From Blastomyces gilchristii SLH14081 (taxonomy: Eukaryota > Ascomycota > Eurotiomycetes > Onygenales > Ajellomycetaceae): a stretch of DNA of 64,000 nt. A program made the translations under genes and the position numbers. Positions 25,871 through 38,109 of the stretch are shown one piece after another (position 1 is the first letter of the stretch; every line of letters begins with the position of its first letter). Location of the stretch: contig NW_003101681.1 in the NCBI RefSeq assembly GCF_000003855.2, forward strand, positions 5,099,698-5,163,697, written 5' to 3'. The notes below the pieces were generated by a model. That model was not told the origin of the DNA and did no database searches. It worked only from the letters and a program-made list of their open reading frames with translations.

Positions 25871-28800
25871 GAACCCTGTTTCACATCAAAAATGCTTATT
25901 CCAGCTAATAATCTCAGAAATCTAGTAAGAGAACCCTGAAGAGACTTGACTTGCACAAGCTAAATAAGCAGTACAGCTGAACATATCATGTATTTTGTGA
26001 GAGAATGTACCTTTTGATGAGTGCTTTCTTTATACAGTGAAGAAACATGTTTACTAACTGATTAATAGCTGAATGATGAGCCTGAGAAGAATCAGATGAA
26101 CATGATAAATGATTACACTCAATACTCATTGCATAAAATCTGACCAGAACACAGGTGCATCAGATATACAAAGATATTTTAAGTGAATTATTTCTCACTC
26201 TCATAAGTAAAAGCTCTCAGCATATTCTTGATATGAGAACAGGAACAGATATCTGAGCAATAGAATATACTGAGTGTGTAAATCAGAAGCTGATATCTAT
26301 GAATATTACTTTGAGTCTGACTAATCACTATAGCAGCAAACATCTCAGTGCACTGATTTGAGAAAATGATTTGAGCTCAATTCAATCTTTCTTATAAGAA
26401 GTGTACTCACTCTACAAAATATATTCTGACTTATGATTGATTTCAGTGTTTCATCAAATTGCACTTTTGAGATTAATAACTTTGAGAAATGGAATTTGCT
26501 GTACAAATTTAATCTCATTCATGAATGAGAGTTGAATAATTCAATCTCTGACTGTGAAAAACTGTGCAGAGAAGCTTTTAAGCATTTAAAACCTGATGAA
26601 TACTTTAAACTCAAATCACTTAAGTATGACTTTCTCTCAGATAATGAGACACATAAAAAAGCTGTACATACTCTTGAATGACAACAGTATGTTATAGAGA
26701 ATTGAGATAAACTGAAAAAGCCTTTTTACAGAGTAATAATCTGCACATAGAGAATGAAAAATGCTGGCTTTATCAATATTAAAATTTGAAGATTCATGAT
26801 ATATCAAGCTTTATACATTCAATGAAGACTTACTACTAAAGTGAAATAGATTTCAATAGAGTCATGATAAGAATGTAATAAATTAAAGCTATTAAGCAGT
26901 TTTACTCTTCAGAATATTCTGAAAGAACTAGAAGTATTTTCACTTCAGGTTTTCACTCAGAGCTTTAAATAATCAATGAATAAGTTATAAGTATATCTGA
27001 TGCAAGTGAGATCTGATCTGAAAAGAGAGGAACTTCACATATACCGCGAATTATATATAATATACAGACAAAAGCTGAAGCTGAAAGTGAAAGAGTAGAG
27101 AAGAATGTATATTTAAACCTATTAATTATCTTCTAGTTCTTTGCAGAAATCTCAGATAATGCACTATAGATCATTAGCATAGTATCATGACTCACAGATA
27201 AAAAGTTCTACTTTCCTTCAAGGTCAGTGAAACTAGGCCTTAGATCAATTTGAGAGGTGTGACTACATATCAGTGTATGCAGGCATCTAATAACTCAAGA
27301 ATCTTCTTTCAGTACATCTGATGATTTCTGAGTGTATTGTATCTAGAGTGAAGAAACTTTGACTGTACTGCAATTACTTATATGAATGAAGATGTTCTCT
27401 GTCTCTTCAGTCAAACAGTTGTCTATTGCATAGAGATTCTTCAATCCTGCATGAAAGCTTTTGTCAATGAGACTTGGTTTGATAAATCACTCAATGCAGA
27501 TAATAACAACTTCCTGACACATTGAATGATCACTTATGAATTCAAAACCTACTTTCAATTCCATCTCAATGCTGAGGTTCTCACAACACTAGAGAAGAGT
27601 CTGAAGTTTCTTAAACAATGTATACAATGATTCAGAAGTAACTGATGAAGTAATCTGCACAGCTTGTTCATTGACTGAGCTGTCTGATAATGAGCCTTCT
27701 CTCTTCCTTTCAATTGTCAAATGCTGATGAATATTCCAGAAGGCATTTATGAAGCACTTATACAGTGTTTCTCACAATCATATCACAATTAGCTCTTCTA
27801 ACTGACACCTGCTTAATCTGGTTATGTCACACAATGATCATGTCAAATCTCACACTACACACTTGATCATTGAGAATGCTTCTTATTTGAATGATTTTCA
27901 CCAAGTTTATCAAGCTTTCTGGCCACTATCACCAGCAATCATTAGATTGTCTCTTATTCCTAGTCTCAGCCCTCTTCAGTTATGTTCATTGCTTCATCAA
28001 GATGTACACTTTATTCAGTCTTCACAAGATACAGATCATCTTCTCTTTGTTCAGTGACAGATAATTAATATTTCATAGAACATGTGAGGAAATCACAAGG
28101 CTTTTTGATTTACTCAAATCAATGACAATCACCAAAGGTGATTAATAACTGCATGGCTCATATTTTTGCAGCAGAGAGTTAGAGAAAGAGATTCAAGACT
28201 GCTGAAAAAGCAGCTGCAGCAGCTGACTGAAAAAGATATTTCTGTTCAGCTCTCTTCCTTTGCAGAGCTCAAAGTGAGAGTTTCAGAATGAGTATAATTT
28301 GAGATATACTGATGGCCTGTATTTACTCTTCTCTATCTGATGTAGGGCACTGTTTAATTTTCTGTTGTACATGTGTTGTTTGTTCCTAGTTGATATAAAT
28401 CAAGGGAAATTGATTGATTACTCAAAATAGAACATTCAGAAAATTAGAAATTCCAGATGCACAGAGCTCAAACCTGAACTTTGACAGTTAAATCTAAATA
28501 TGTCTATAAACTCCCCTGTGTGATATTTATCAAATATATCCCAGGAACTCTGCTGTGCAGCAGGGGCTTGTTCCTCAGCTATTCATGCTTCAACACTTTG
28601 ATCCCACAGATGCATAGTTTTGGCACCGGCGCCTTATGGCTATACACAGCTGAACTGTCATTTGCAACTGATGAGTTGTACAGGTCTATATCTCAACAGA
28701 GCCCCTTGACACTAAGCCAAATGTTTGATTCTTGCTTGTTTTGGACAATTGAATATATTCTTGACACCTTTGTATAGCAAGGCCTATGAAATGATTGCCT

Positions 28801-29240
28801 ATGCGATCTGTATGAATGGCCATACATAGACTTGAAGAAAACTACAATGCTTGGGTCTCTCAGCCCAGACCCAGGTGCACTCAGCACACTTAAAAACTTT
28901 GCATACTTGAGCAAATCTTATCTCAGCATGCTCAGCCTCTCTTCTCAATATTTTCAGATTAGCATGATCAACTAAACTCCTTTAGACTTCTGTCAAGTCC
29001 TGCTAACTTCTGAATCAATAAGAGACTTCACATGTGCTCACAATCTAATATCTTATAGAGAGTCTGAAAAGAAACAGTTTCATTATATATGAAAAATCAA
29101 TATCACTTATATAAAATATTTGATTGACTTTGAAATTATATATCTACTTTAAATATCTGTCTGATCATCATTAAACTGATATTTTTTAAATTCTCAGTCA
29201 TTCTGCTATTATCTCTGCTATTTTACAACTCACTATCTCT
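25871..29240. other. Decayed, unassigned sequence (probable relic coding fragments)
   Basis: Plus-strand fragments such as REAFKHLKPDEYFKLKSLKY (about 26560-26620) and open stretches at 27824-28057 and 28481-28777 look like former protein, but I cannot name a family. The last contains a small CpG-retaining patch near 28625. A transposase or an LRR/F-box-type C-terminus are possible readings only. Confidence 0.35.
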
Positions 29241-30267
29241 TCTCATTATATTATAATTATTGATAAAAGACAGTGTGTCTTTTGAATCTCAAGATATTCA
29301 ATGTCAGATATGCTTCAGCTAATATTCTTTATCACTTAAAGATGAATTCTCTCTATAATCACTACAGTCTCTTAATAATATAGATGATGAATATAATATA
29401 TCAGACAGTGACTTAACAGAGCTTAAATCTATTAATACTTCTTCAGAATTTGAGATTACTGATACTGATACTGATACTCTGCAAGCTTGTTCATAATTAA
29501 ATTACTATGACTCATAGTATCTGTCTACAATATCTTATAATTAGTAGAAAAGATAGTTAAAATTATCTTATATTATTAGAATATTATAGTGAAATAGTTA
29601 AGAAATGAAGATCTTTATAGAGACTTGAATTCAGAGTTCTAATATCTTAACTTATTAATAATATAGTACTTCTATAAAGCAGTGAAATACACTATATTCA
29701 GCACTTTTCAAAGTAGAAATATTCAATGATAATCAATATTATACTGTCTTACTTATATAGAAGCTGAAATATCTTATTAATACTCTTTTCTTTATAAAAT
29801 TCAATTATAATTCTGATCTGAATATTATTGACTTTCAGACTACTTTTGAGATTATTCAGACTGATGTGTTAACTTGATTTGATCTACTTACTTCTATTCT
29901 AAAAAATAAATATGTCAATTGAAAGAGCTATGAATAAGACTCAGATAAAATAACAGCTATCAAATAACTATTTATTATTATAAGTATTATATATCACTCT
30001 TATTTCTTAAAAAACTTGAACTTCTTCAGCTCTATTCTCTCTGTATATTTTTATAACTTAGAAGTAAAATGATAAGTAATAGAAATTATTTTTAACTTTA
30101 AACTCTATCACAGCTATGTAATAAGAAATAGATTGATAATGAAAATTACTAAATAAGAGAAGATATGACTTAATATTCTTAACTTATTAATATTTCTATC
30201 TAATATCTTAAACTTCTAGTAATCTCTGATAATATCTGTTATTTTCTAACATGTTCTTTGAACTTCT
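29241..30267 (+). pseudogene. DUF6589 protein relic, N-terminal half (interrupted by LINE)
   Basis: Heavily decayed, extremely AT-rich. Reading through stops gives NLNFFSSILSVYFYNLEVK and IEIIFNFKLYHSYVI, matching the region ahead of the DNMNFKKTVRDE core in DUF6589 proteins (fungal family of unknown function, often high copy). The gene continues at 31438 after a LINE insertion. The short direct repeat at 30255-30267 marks the break. Confidence 0.65.
30255..30267. repeat. Left target-site duplication of the LINE insertion
   Basis: TCTTTGAACTTCT, identical to 31425-31437. The two copies exactly bracket the non-DUF6589 sequence. Confidence 0.85.
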
Positions 30268-31424
30268 TCAAACTCATTGAAATAAAATCTCATAAAAGAG
30301 GAAATAGTTTGAAAGAGGCATGAATATTCTCTGATAGTCAAGCTGCTTTAAAAAGACTTAGAAATAGTCAGATTCATAATGATCAAATGAATCTTGAACT
30401 GATTTTAAACTCTGTTTTGAAAATTCAAAAGAGAAGAACATCAAAACTGATAATTCATCTACATTGAGTTCCTGCTCATATGAATATTCATGGTAATGAA
30501 TTGGCTGATTCAGCTGCAAAAAAGGGTTCAGAATTAAGCAGATCTATTCAAAAAACAGTGTCCTGGTCTTTCATAAAGAGAAAGATAAAAGAATCTTGTT
30601 TAAATAAGTGAAATGAAAGCTGGCAGAAACAAAAGAAGAGCATATATTATTCAAGATTTGAGATAAAATCAAAGTGGAAATCTTGTTCAATTAAATGCAA
30701 AAAGAAAATATTCTCATTCATAATTCAGCTAAAACTAGGACATGGTTATTTCAAATCCTATATACAAAGATTTGATGATAGATTTGATTCAACAGAGTGC
30801 TCATTCTGCAATACAAATGAGAATTCTGAGCATATTATAATACATTGTGCATTATACAATAGTCTCAGAGTCAGATTAAAGAAGAAGTATGATTTAAATC
30901 AATTAAATATGAGGTTCTCATTCTCAACTGAGACAGGACTTAAATACTTAATAGACTTTCTATCAGAAACTCAAGCAGCTACAAGAAAATAGCTCAACTC
31001 AGAAGTATCTGAATATGAAGAGATGGAAATTGATTAGATATAGTCTGTTAAAACAGCTATACACTATCTTTTAATAATTTTATTTTATTATAGTCTCTCT
31101 TTACTGTACTTGTTTCTTTCTGTTCTTTTCTATCTATCTATTTAATGTGTCTATCTTTAAGACTATGTTCTCTTTTCCTTTGTCATGATATTTTCAAATG
31201 GTTTCAAAGTATCAGAAGGTGTTGAAATACTGCAATTTGTAAACAGTTTTTATATTCTGAGCTGGAATTTTCTGATTTTGCATATCTGAAATTGATAAAT
31301 GTATAATAGTTGACTCTATAGATATAGGAAAAACTCTGAGAACTAAAGGTTCTCAGGTAGATATCATAGTCTCTGACTGCATACATCTATAATTGAAGAA
31401 TAATAATAATAATAATAATAATAA
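30268..31424 (+). mobile_element. 5'-truncated non-LTR retrotransposon (LINE, I/Tad-like) with RNase H, Zn knuckle and (AAT)n tail
   Basis: About 1.16 kb 3' end of a LINE. It opens within an RNase H domain: IFSDSQAALKRLRNSQI, then LHxVPAHMNIHGNELADSAA (usual HWVPGHxGIxGNExAD; the Trp codon is now TGA). It continues to LKLGHGYFKSYIQRF and a terminal CX2CX7HX4C knuckle (about 30798-30850), ending at TAG 30990. About 400 bp of 3' UTR follow, then an AAT-repeat tail (31399-31424). Missing upstream endonuclease and reverse transcriptase, a simple-repeat tail and a 13-bp target duplication are the marks of target-primed reverse transcription with 5' truncation. It lies inside the DUF6589 relic, so it inserted later. 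Confidence 0.88.
31399..31424 (+). repeat. (AAT)n tail of the LINE
   Basis: Eight to nine AAT units directly before the right target-site duplication. TAA-type tails are known for I-clade LINEs. Confidence 0.9.
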
Positions 31425-31437
31425 TCTTTGAACTTCT
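31425..31437. repeat. Right target-site duplication of the LINE insertion
   Basis: TCTTTGAACTTCT, second copy of the sequence at 30255-30267; DUF6589 coding text resumes right after it. Confidence 0.85.
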
Positions 31438-33320
31438 ATTAACTTCTGAGTCAATCACTTGACTAATTCTTACTGTTAGATTAAACTTCAGCAGCTTGTC
31501 AAAGATTCTTGAGCTGTTATAGTCTATGATAATATGAACTTCAAGAAGACTGTATAAGATGAGATAATCAGATATAATAATTTCATAACTGCTGTAACTA
31601 CTGCTGCTGTAATTATTTCTTCTAAGATTTCAGAATCTGATCTAACTCAGATCATGCATGATTTCACAAGACTATTAACACTGTAAGAAATCATTGATAT
31701 ATCTAATATAACAGATAATAATAATAAGCTTCAGAAGTAAATAATATCATGTTTTATTTCAGATACTATTTGAAAGATTTATAATAATAAGATTAAAAGT
31801 GTTTTCAGTACTGTAAATAATTTACTATTTTAAATATCTATTATTAATACACTTTCTATGTATAGAATGTGTTTTCAGCAGTTGAGTACTATTTTTGAAA
31901 ATGAGAGCACTATTGCAGAAACTATGAGAGTTCATGAGAAGATATTTAATAATTTTCTTGATTTATTAAGAGATTATACAGCATTTTCAACTCATCTCTT
32001 TTCAGTGTATGAAGATACTTTGATTATAAAACTTATTTAATCAGTCAAGATAAAGCAGTTAAAATCTACAGATATCTTTAAACAGTGCAACTAACTTCAT
32101 TCTATTTTTAAATAATTTCATATTTAAATGAATCTACTCTTCACTATTATTTATACTCATTTTGAAGCTGAAGTCTCTGAGAAGACTCATCACTGTATTC
32201 AGTTTAATCTTACTTATTAAAACTGAAATTCTATAACTACTATCAATCTGAAATATCATCTTCTTAAGTCAGTGATTTCTCAGAGCTTTATATCTTGAAG
32301 TCTTACTCTATTTTATACTATTATATAATATTGAGATTATTCAGTTAGTAATCTTGAGTGCTCAGAAGATATTGATTCTATTATATAATAGCTTAGTTCT
32401 TCACAGTATCTTCAGCTTATTAAAGATGTATACATCAAAGTATTTACTCTTAATATCTGAAATAAAATTAACTCTCAAATCTCTCAGCTTACTCAAGATA
32501 TTGAATTCTGTATTATATATTATCTTCTCTGAGAATATGAATTATTCATTTGAATATACTATGCTGTTAAGCATGATAATATTGAACTTCTTAAGTACTT
32601 TATTTTATCTCTGATTATCTTCTTTCTTAGTACTGATTAATATAATTATGTCACTGAGATGCTTCATTATTTTTAAATACTTCAATTCATCAAAATCTCT
32701 TCTCTATATTAAGTGATTATAACTGCAGATCTTGTCAACTGATCTGAAAAACCTGACTTCTTCAAAGCAATTGATCTAGGTATGAAACATCTCAATGATA
32801 GCTGTAAGCTGAAGATGAAATGTTATAAAAATTTAATAAAGAATATCTATCTTATATTTGATTGAGTCTGTCTGTTAAATATATGAGTTCATCAGCTATA
32901 GTAGATTTTAGAGTCTATCTTTGAGCATTCACTTACTGAGAAATATATAAGTGCTGTTACTAAGCTTGAGATATTCTCTACTACTAAAAGTCTGTTGAAG
33001 AATGATTATATCTCATCTTGAGATTTACTTTTACTATCAAAGAAATGTATGTTTGACTTCTTGAATATACTTTTGATTGAAGTGAAAAGTCTGAAGAAGA
33101 AGATTAAGTACTTTAATTAAGTGTGAATTCAGCAGCAGCTGATTACAATGAACTTGAATTTAAATAATATAATTATTAATGCTGAAGTTGAGTCTTATTC
33201 TGAGAAATTCAATGATAATATAGAGTAAGATTCTATTTTTATTGAAAATATACTATCTTTATCTACTGTAAATAATCTATCTGATACTTTGAAAACAATT
33301 CTGAAGAAGAATAATTAAAA
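31438..33320 (+). pseudogene. DUF6589 protein relic, C-terminal half
   Basis: Text characteristic of DUF6589 runs the full length: YDNMNFKKTV*DE (about 31540), MHDFTRLL, IFENESTIAETMRVHEKIF, LFSVYEDTLIIKLIQSVKI, then FHI*MNLLFTIIYTHFE, AVKHDNIELLKY, KPDFFKAIDLGMKHLN and CKLKMKCYKN near 32760-32830. Stars replace Arg, Trp and Gln of relatives, e.g. N*LHSIFK*FHI for an NWMLGIPAWFHIQ-like block. The region is far more AT- and TpA-rich than the cargo on either side. DUF6589 proteins are of unknown function; their copy number in fungi suggests a transposon-borne gene, which is inference. Removing the LINE restores one continuous gene from 29.25 to 33.3 kb. Confidence 0.85.
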
Positions 33321-34600
33321 CTGATGAATATACTGTAGCTTTTAGACTGGCCGCTGAGATCATGAATTTCACATTTAATTTCATTTGGTCTGGTCTCATA
33401 CATTTCTTGGTGTGAATCCCGCTGGGACTAGTTATTAAAAAAACATGCAAAGTGACTATATATAAGATCTTAAAATGAAACCATGACTTGAAAAAAATGA
33501 GAAAGTGATTTCATTTGATCTCATTTATTCTCATTCTTAGCATAAAGTTACTATTTTTAGACATTTTAAGGTTTTTTTAGACTATTTTTAATTTTTTAAA
33601 AAGTAACACTTTTTGATAATACTCAAATGAGATTTAAAGTCATTTAAAGCAATAAAAATAATTTAAATTGAGAAGTGGAAATCATGGTCTTATTTGAAAA
33701 ATGTGACAAGAGTAGACAGTAAGTCTTACTGAGACAGTATGAGACTACTATCTAATGTTAAAACTGTGTAATGAGATTGATCAAATTGATAATAAGACTA
33801 TCAAAAAATCTGGTCCTGGTCTCAGACACAGTCACATGATCAGTCTAGTAGCTTTACTTACTTCATCTTCATTTAATATATAATATTACATTTTCACTGA
33901 TAAATATATTAATAATTGAACTTCTGTATTGTTCTGTTAACTTATGAGCTAATTAAATATCAAGATTTAAAATAAACATGACTAACATCTGATAAATTTT
34001 ATTTTTGAGATATTATTTTCTATATTAACTAATTTATATTTATAACTGATACTTACAAAGAATGTCTGCATAGAATCTTCAATACATTCATTTATACAGA
34101 TTACTTATTTATTAGAGTTCTACTTGAAATCTTCTTCATAAAGCAGAGCAGTATAAATAAAATAAGAATCTAAATTATCAGAGCACTGCTTTCTGATGAA
34201 GAAGAAGATAATCTCTTTGACAGTAACTGATATGACTGCATTGATGAGAATGCACTGAGATTCTTGAGCTTGTGTTTGAAGATACTATATTCATTCTTGT
34301 GTACAATAATCTGACAGTGAGAACAAGAATTCTCAGACTTGGTTATCTGAGCTCTCTTCTTCTCAGAGTACACTCAACATTTCTCATTATTCTCTTAACA
34401 GGCAGTACATCTGTTCTCTTTCAACAGCTGCTCACTCAGCTCTGTCTTCATTATTCAGTCAATATGGCCTCACATCCTCTGCTTCTGCAGAGAGAAGCAC
34501 TGGAACTTCTTATAGAAGATCAATCATCATTTCTCTGATTTCTGGGGCTGATAGAATGATGAGCTCTTGCTCATCATTCAATTTCAATCCTGTCTTAGCT
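33321..34600. other. AT-rich remainder and unassigned sequence
   Basis: 33321-34150 shares the extreme AT content of the DUF6589 block. TAGACTGG at about 33342 and the inverse of TCAGTCTA near 33840 might be ends of a small element of about 500 bp; the match is short. At 34272-34538 there is an 88-codon open frame with no recognisable domain. Confidence 0.35.
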
Positions 34601-34607
34601 GGCTTGT

Positions 34608-34638
34608 CAGCTGTGTCTGCTCTCAACAGACACAGCTG
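34608..34638. other. Perfect 12-bp inverted repeat (hairpin, 7-nt loop)
   Basis: CAGCTGTGTCTG and CAGACACAGCTG separated by 7 nt. There is no T-run for a terminator role, and it borders the G-rich patch. Confidence 0.7.
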
Positions 34639-34792
34639 GCGGACAGAGTGTTGAGAGAGAGGGGGATGTCATATGATATTGTTGACAGTGGTGGCGGCAG
34701 TGGGGGGGAGGGAGTGCTCAATATAAGAGACAGCTGAGAGGGCGGGGGAGGTGGGCTCATCAGTGCAGGGGGTGAGGGGGGCGGGGGGAGCC
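34639..34792 (+). other. G-rich island with many G-runs (potential G-quadruplex)
   Basis: About 150 bp of strongly G-skewed plus strand with runs of three to seven guanines (GGGGGGG, GGGCGGGGG, GGGGGTGAGGGGGGC). It contrasts sharply with the AT-rich surroundings and holds several CpGs. Intramolecular four-strand folding is possible by pattern only. Confidence 0.7.
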
Positions 34793-35536
34793 ATAATGGC
34801 TCTGAGAAGGGAAAGGGAAAGCTAATGTGACATGTCAGTGATTGATTCTTTCTCTATCACATATATCTCATTCATATTCATATTGCTTACTTGATTGATT
34901 TCAACAGAACTTCTTCCTCTGCAAAGAACAGAGAAGAGAAGAAGCCTGAGAAAGAGAAATACTGAGTCTAAGAAATGAGATAAACAAAGATTAATTCACA
35001 GAAGAAAGTGAAAATCTAGAAGATATCTTCAGTGATGATGATTGAGAGAATGATGCATTATTTCTACAAGCTACAATATTGATGATTACTTACTATGTTC
35101 TGCCAAGAATTTCTAGAAGATGATATGAATGCAAATTCATTGAGCCAAAACTCACTTTCAGCAAATTCAACTTTGAAATCAAACTAGTCAACTCAATCTT
35201 GAGCCAGTCAGTCTCAGATGTAATGATTGACGGGTGTAGCAGTGTAACTATCAAAATGTGTGCTTTATGAAGAAAATATCCCAGACAATTGACTTCCTGA
35301 CAATGCAAGGCTCAAGTTGTAGAGATAAGAAGAGAAACAAGAAGAAGTAGAAATAACAAAGAGAAGTAATGTCTGAGCATAAACAATCAATTAAGAAGGG
35401 TTTTCAGCTTCCTCACTTGTCATGACATGAATCCTCTGTTTCAATTGTCTTGAGTTAGAAAAAATCTGTTTAGAACTTCTTCATCATCTCTCCTGACCCT
35501 GTGAGCTTTGCAACAGCAAGGTCTTGAGTGACTATT
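34793..35536. other. Unassigned decayed sequence
   Basis: A minus-strand open stretch at 35308-35093 (MHCQEVNCLGYFLHKAHIL) may be the tail of the gene that starts at 37690, but continuity was not established. Confidence 0.35.
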
Positions 35537-37486
35537 TCAATACTTCTCTCTCTGCTCATGTGTCACACTGTATATGAACTTCACTGCTTCTTCAACAGAT
35601 TCAATATTCTTGTTCCTACAAATAGCTTCTGCAATCATGAGCTCTTCTGCTTTGTCAAGTACTTTTGCTATATTTGAGTGAGAATCAACTTTCTCTGTAT
35701 ATACTTCATTGATGTGGTGATAGAAGCAGCATACTACTGAGGACAATCTTTCACTATTGAGATTTCAATGTTGTGAAACTGCTACTTATAAAATCCCAAA
35801 CTCATTCATTTCTGAAACCTTGAACCTCAGCTCTTTCCACTCACTTGATTCAACTTTCTCAATCTCTGGGAAGCTTTCAGTGGCTTTGACAACAGCCAAA
35901 CCACCAGCTTGTGTGATGTTGAGAAGCTCATGGCTGTTATTTTCATTTTTCACAACAACTTGAGCAAAGTTGCTGTATACATTTATATAGGAAATTCTCT
36001 GTTTATGTACTGTGTATCCAGGTCACACACATCATGAAACCTTTTGAAGAGGGATCTGGACTTGTCTTCTTCTCATATTTCTGAGAGACAAGATCTGAGC
36101 TGCTGTCTGAGTTGTTTGAGCAGTCATTGTTTGAGCTGGAGGTGAAATAGTTGTAGTCAATTCCATTGCTCGACTACAGGCTATTAGCAGCTGCTAGGAC
36201 AAAGTGAGATGAAGACATTACTTATCAATGTGAGCATGAGAAATCACTATTTCCTGATATGTCCTGATAATACTGAGCTCATTGCAATTGACATCTTGTG
36301 TGAATCTTCACTTAACATGTCAGACATTGTTTGTAACTTGTTATATCAGTCATGATCATGTTCATACAAACAAGACACTCTGTAGTTGCACACGGAGTCC
36401 AGGTCTCTGAATATCTCAATTCAGCAAATGCACTATTAACTTTAGCTCTTATTTCTCAAAATGCCCCTGTATTTTGAATGTTGATATGTAGATGAAAATA
36501 TGTCTTGCTAATAGTTGATTCATTTATATGATGTAGCTGTGACAGTTGATCATTTTGTGAATTCAGTTCTGAGATTTGAAAGTTCAGCTCAGTGATCTTT
36601 ATAGTAACTTTCTAATATATTGATGTAAGTTGCTCAGTTGATGCTTCTTTAACAATTTCATTTCACAACTTCATTATAAGTGAGATAAGCTGATACCAAA
36701 GTGACACTCAGTACATCCTGAGATCTTCTGAGTATGTATATCTTTTCACTGATAGTAACTCAGCTCATTCTTCAGAAAGATGTAGAGACTTGTATAGTGC
36801 TTGAAGTTTTGCAGACTTGAAGAAGCTTTATGAGTTGAAAAACAGCTGAATCTGGATTTTATCTGTGAACTGACAGTTTTTTTTGATGATATTATATCTC
36901 ACAATTTTTTCATTAATTTTACAGAGAGTGCTAAGTGTATTAGCAATCTCTCATGAAACACCAGCATAATTTGTTATCCTGGTTGCATCAGTAATGCTGC
37001 TTTGATGGCTGGCCTGACATGCTTCATATAGCATTATTATATGCTATGTTGCTGCAATGTGGCAATGCTGATAATATCTATTCAAGAGTTTCTCTATCAC
37101 TGAAACATCGGCTGGATCCCACTGAAGGCCTGCAAGAGCCTGCCTTGTTCAAGTGACAGCATGAGTTAATTCTAACAGAGTTAGTGCAAAAGACTTGTTC
37201 TATTTCACAGCTTCTGATGCTTACTCTCAAGAGCATTCTTTTCTAATTATTTATCCTTCTCAGAGTGAAACTTGTCAGGGTTTATCACCACTGCAGCATG
37301 TGCAATCACCTTTCTGTATATTTCTGCCCTCATCTGAGGAGCTGTGATGGTGAGCACAGTGTGCACATTTTCAGAAGCCTGGTCAACAATTGCTTTGATG
37401 AGCTGGAGACAGTTCTTGATGCTAAGTGTTAAAGTGTGCATTTCATTCATAGCCTCATCTTTATCAACAGCAACATCATCATCATT

Positions 37487-37524
<38 letters not shown>

Positions 37525-37690
37525 TTTGATGATACACAGAGGCAGGGTCGTCATCGAATCCATCACAAGGCGGAAAAAGATGTGCCATGAAGGAGGCAAA
37601 AGTGGAAGAAGGAGAAGAGAGAGTGAGAGGAGTGGAATTAGCAGCATCAGCACTGAGGTCAGATGAGATGGTGGAAGTGATATCAGTCAT
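35537..37690 (-). pseudogene. Large unknown protein relic: acidic N-terminus, helical middle, Cys-rich segment
   Basis: Function not recognised. It starts at ATG 37690 with 147 uninterrupted codons: a Ser/Thr/Ala-rich head, a poly-Asp tract (NDDDDDDDDDDDDNDDD) encoded by an ATC/GAT microsatellite at 37474-37524, then helical SIKNCLQLIKAIVDQASEN. After a stop or frame slip near 37247 the text goes on as LAGLQWDPADVSVIEKLLNR and a long helix-rich region. A cysteine cluster CATTECLVCMN...CLTC (about 36395-36225) looks like a RING/PHD-type zinc site. A further open stretch, MSSVVCCFYHHINEVYTEK, lies at 35746-35537. Stops replace likely Arg/Gln/Trp. Domain order suggests a regulator or a transposon-borne protein; neither is proven. 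Confidence 0.5.
37474..37524. repeat. (ATC)n/(GAT)n trinucleotide microsatellite
   Basis: About 17 units with few interruptions. In the minus frame it encodes poly-Asp within the unknown protein starting at 37690. Confidence 0.9.
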
Positions 37691-38109
37691 TGTTTAGAAA
37701 AATCAAGTTTTGTTTGAAAAGTGTAAAAGTGTAAGATGAATGTACAGTGTGTTTAATAAAGATAATAGATAGTTTATGAGATGCAGTCTAGATTTTATAT
37801 TCTTTCAGAGATCACATCTTTCTTTTTCACAGTCACAGTCATGCTTGTATTTCTGTCAGTCATAGTCTGAGTCACACTTATTGAGATGATAACTGTGACC
37901 TATTTTCTTCTTTAAATGATCAGCTAGAAAATCAAGATGAGCATAATTTATTTCACAGATGACAAAAATATTTTCAATCTGATTTTTTTCAAATATTTCA
38001 TAAGAATGCTGACAATCACTCTGCTCTTTTTTCTCTTATATTTTCATGCAATTATATTGAAGATAGAGTATGCTCTCTCTATGAACTGTGATGTATTCAA
38101 GAAAAGTCT

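Noticed and set aside
12390..29000. Plain CpA-targeted RIP over the whole tract
   Set aside because: CpA and TpG stay frequent and TpA is not dominant outside 29-34 kb; CpG loss is the main signal there.
33342..33855. A roughly 500-bp MITE with TAGACTG ends
   Set aside because: Terminal match is only seven to eight bases with no clear target duplication; kept only as a remark.
37436..37666. Poly-Ile and poly-Met open frames near 37.5 kb
   Set aside because: Shadow frames of the trinucleotide repeat encoding poly-Asp on the minus strand.
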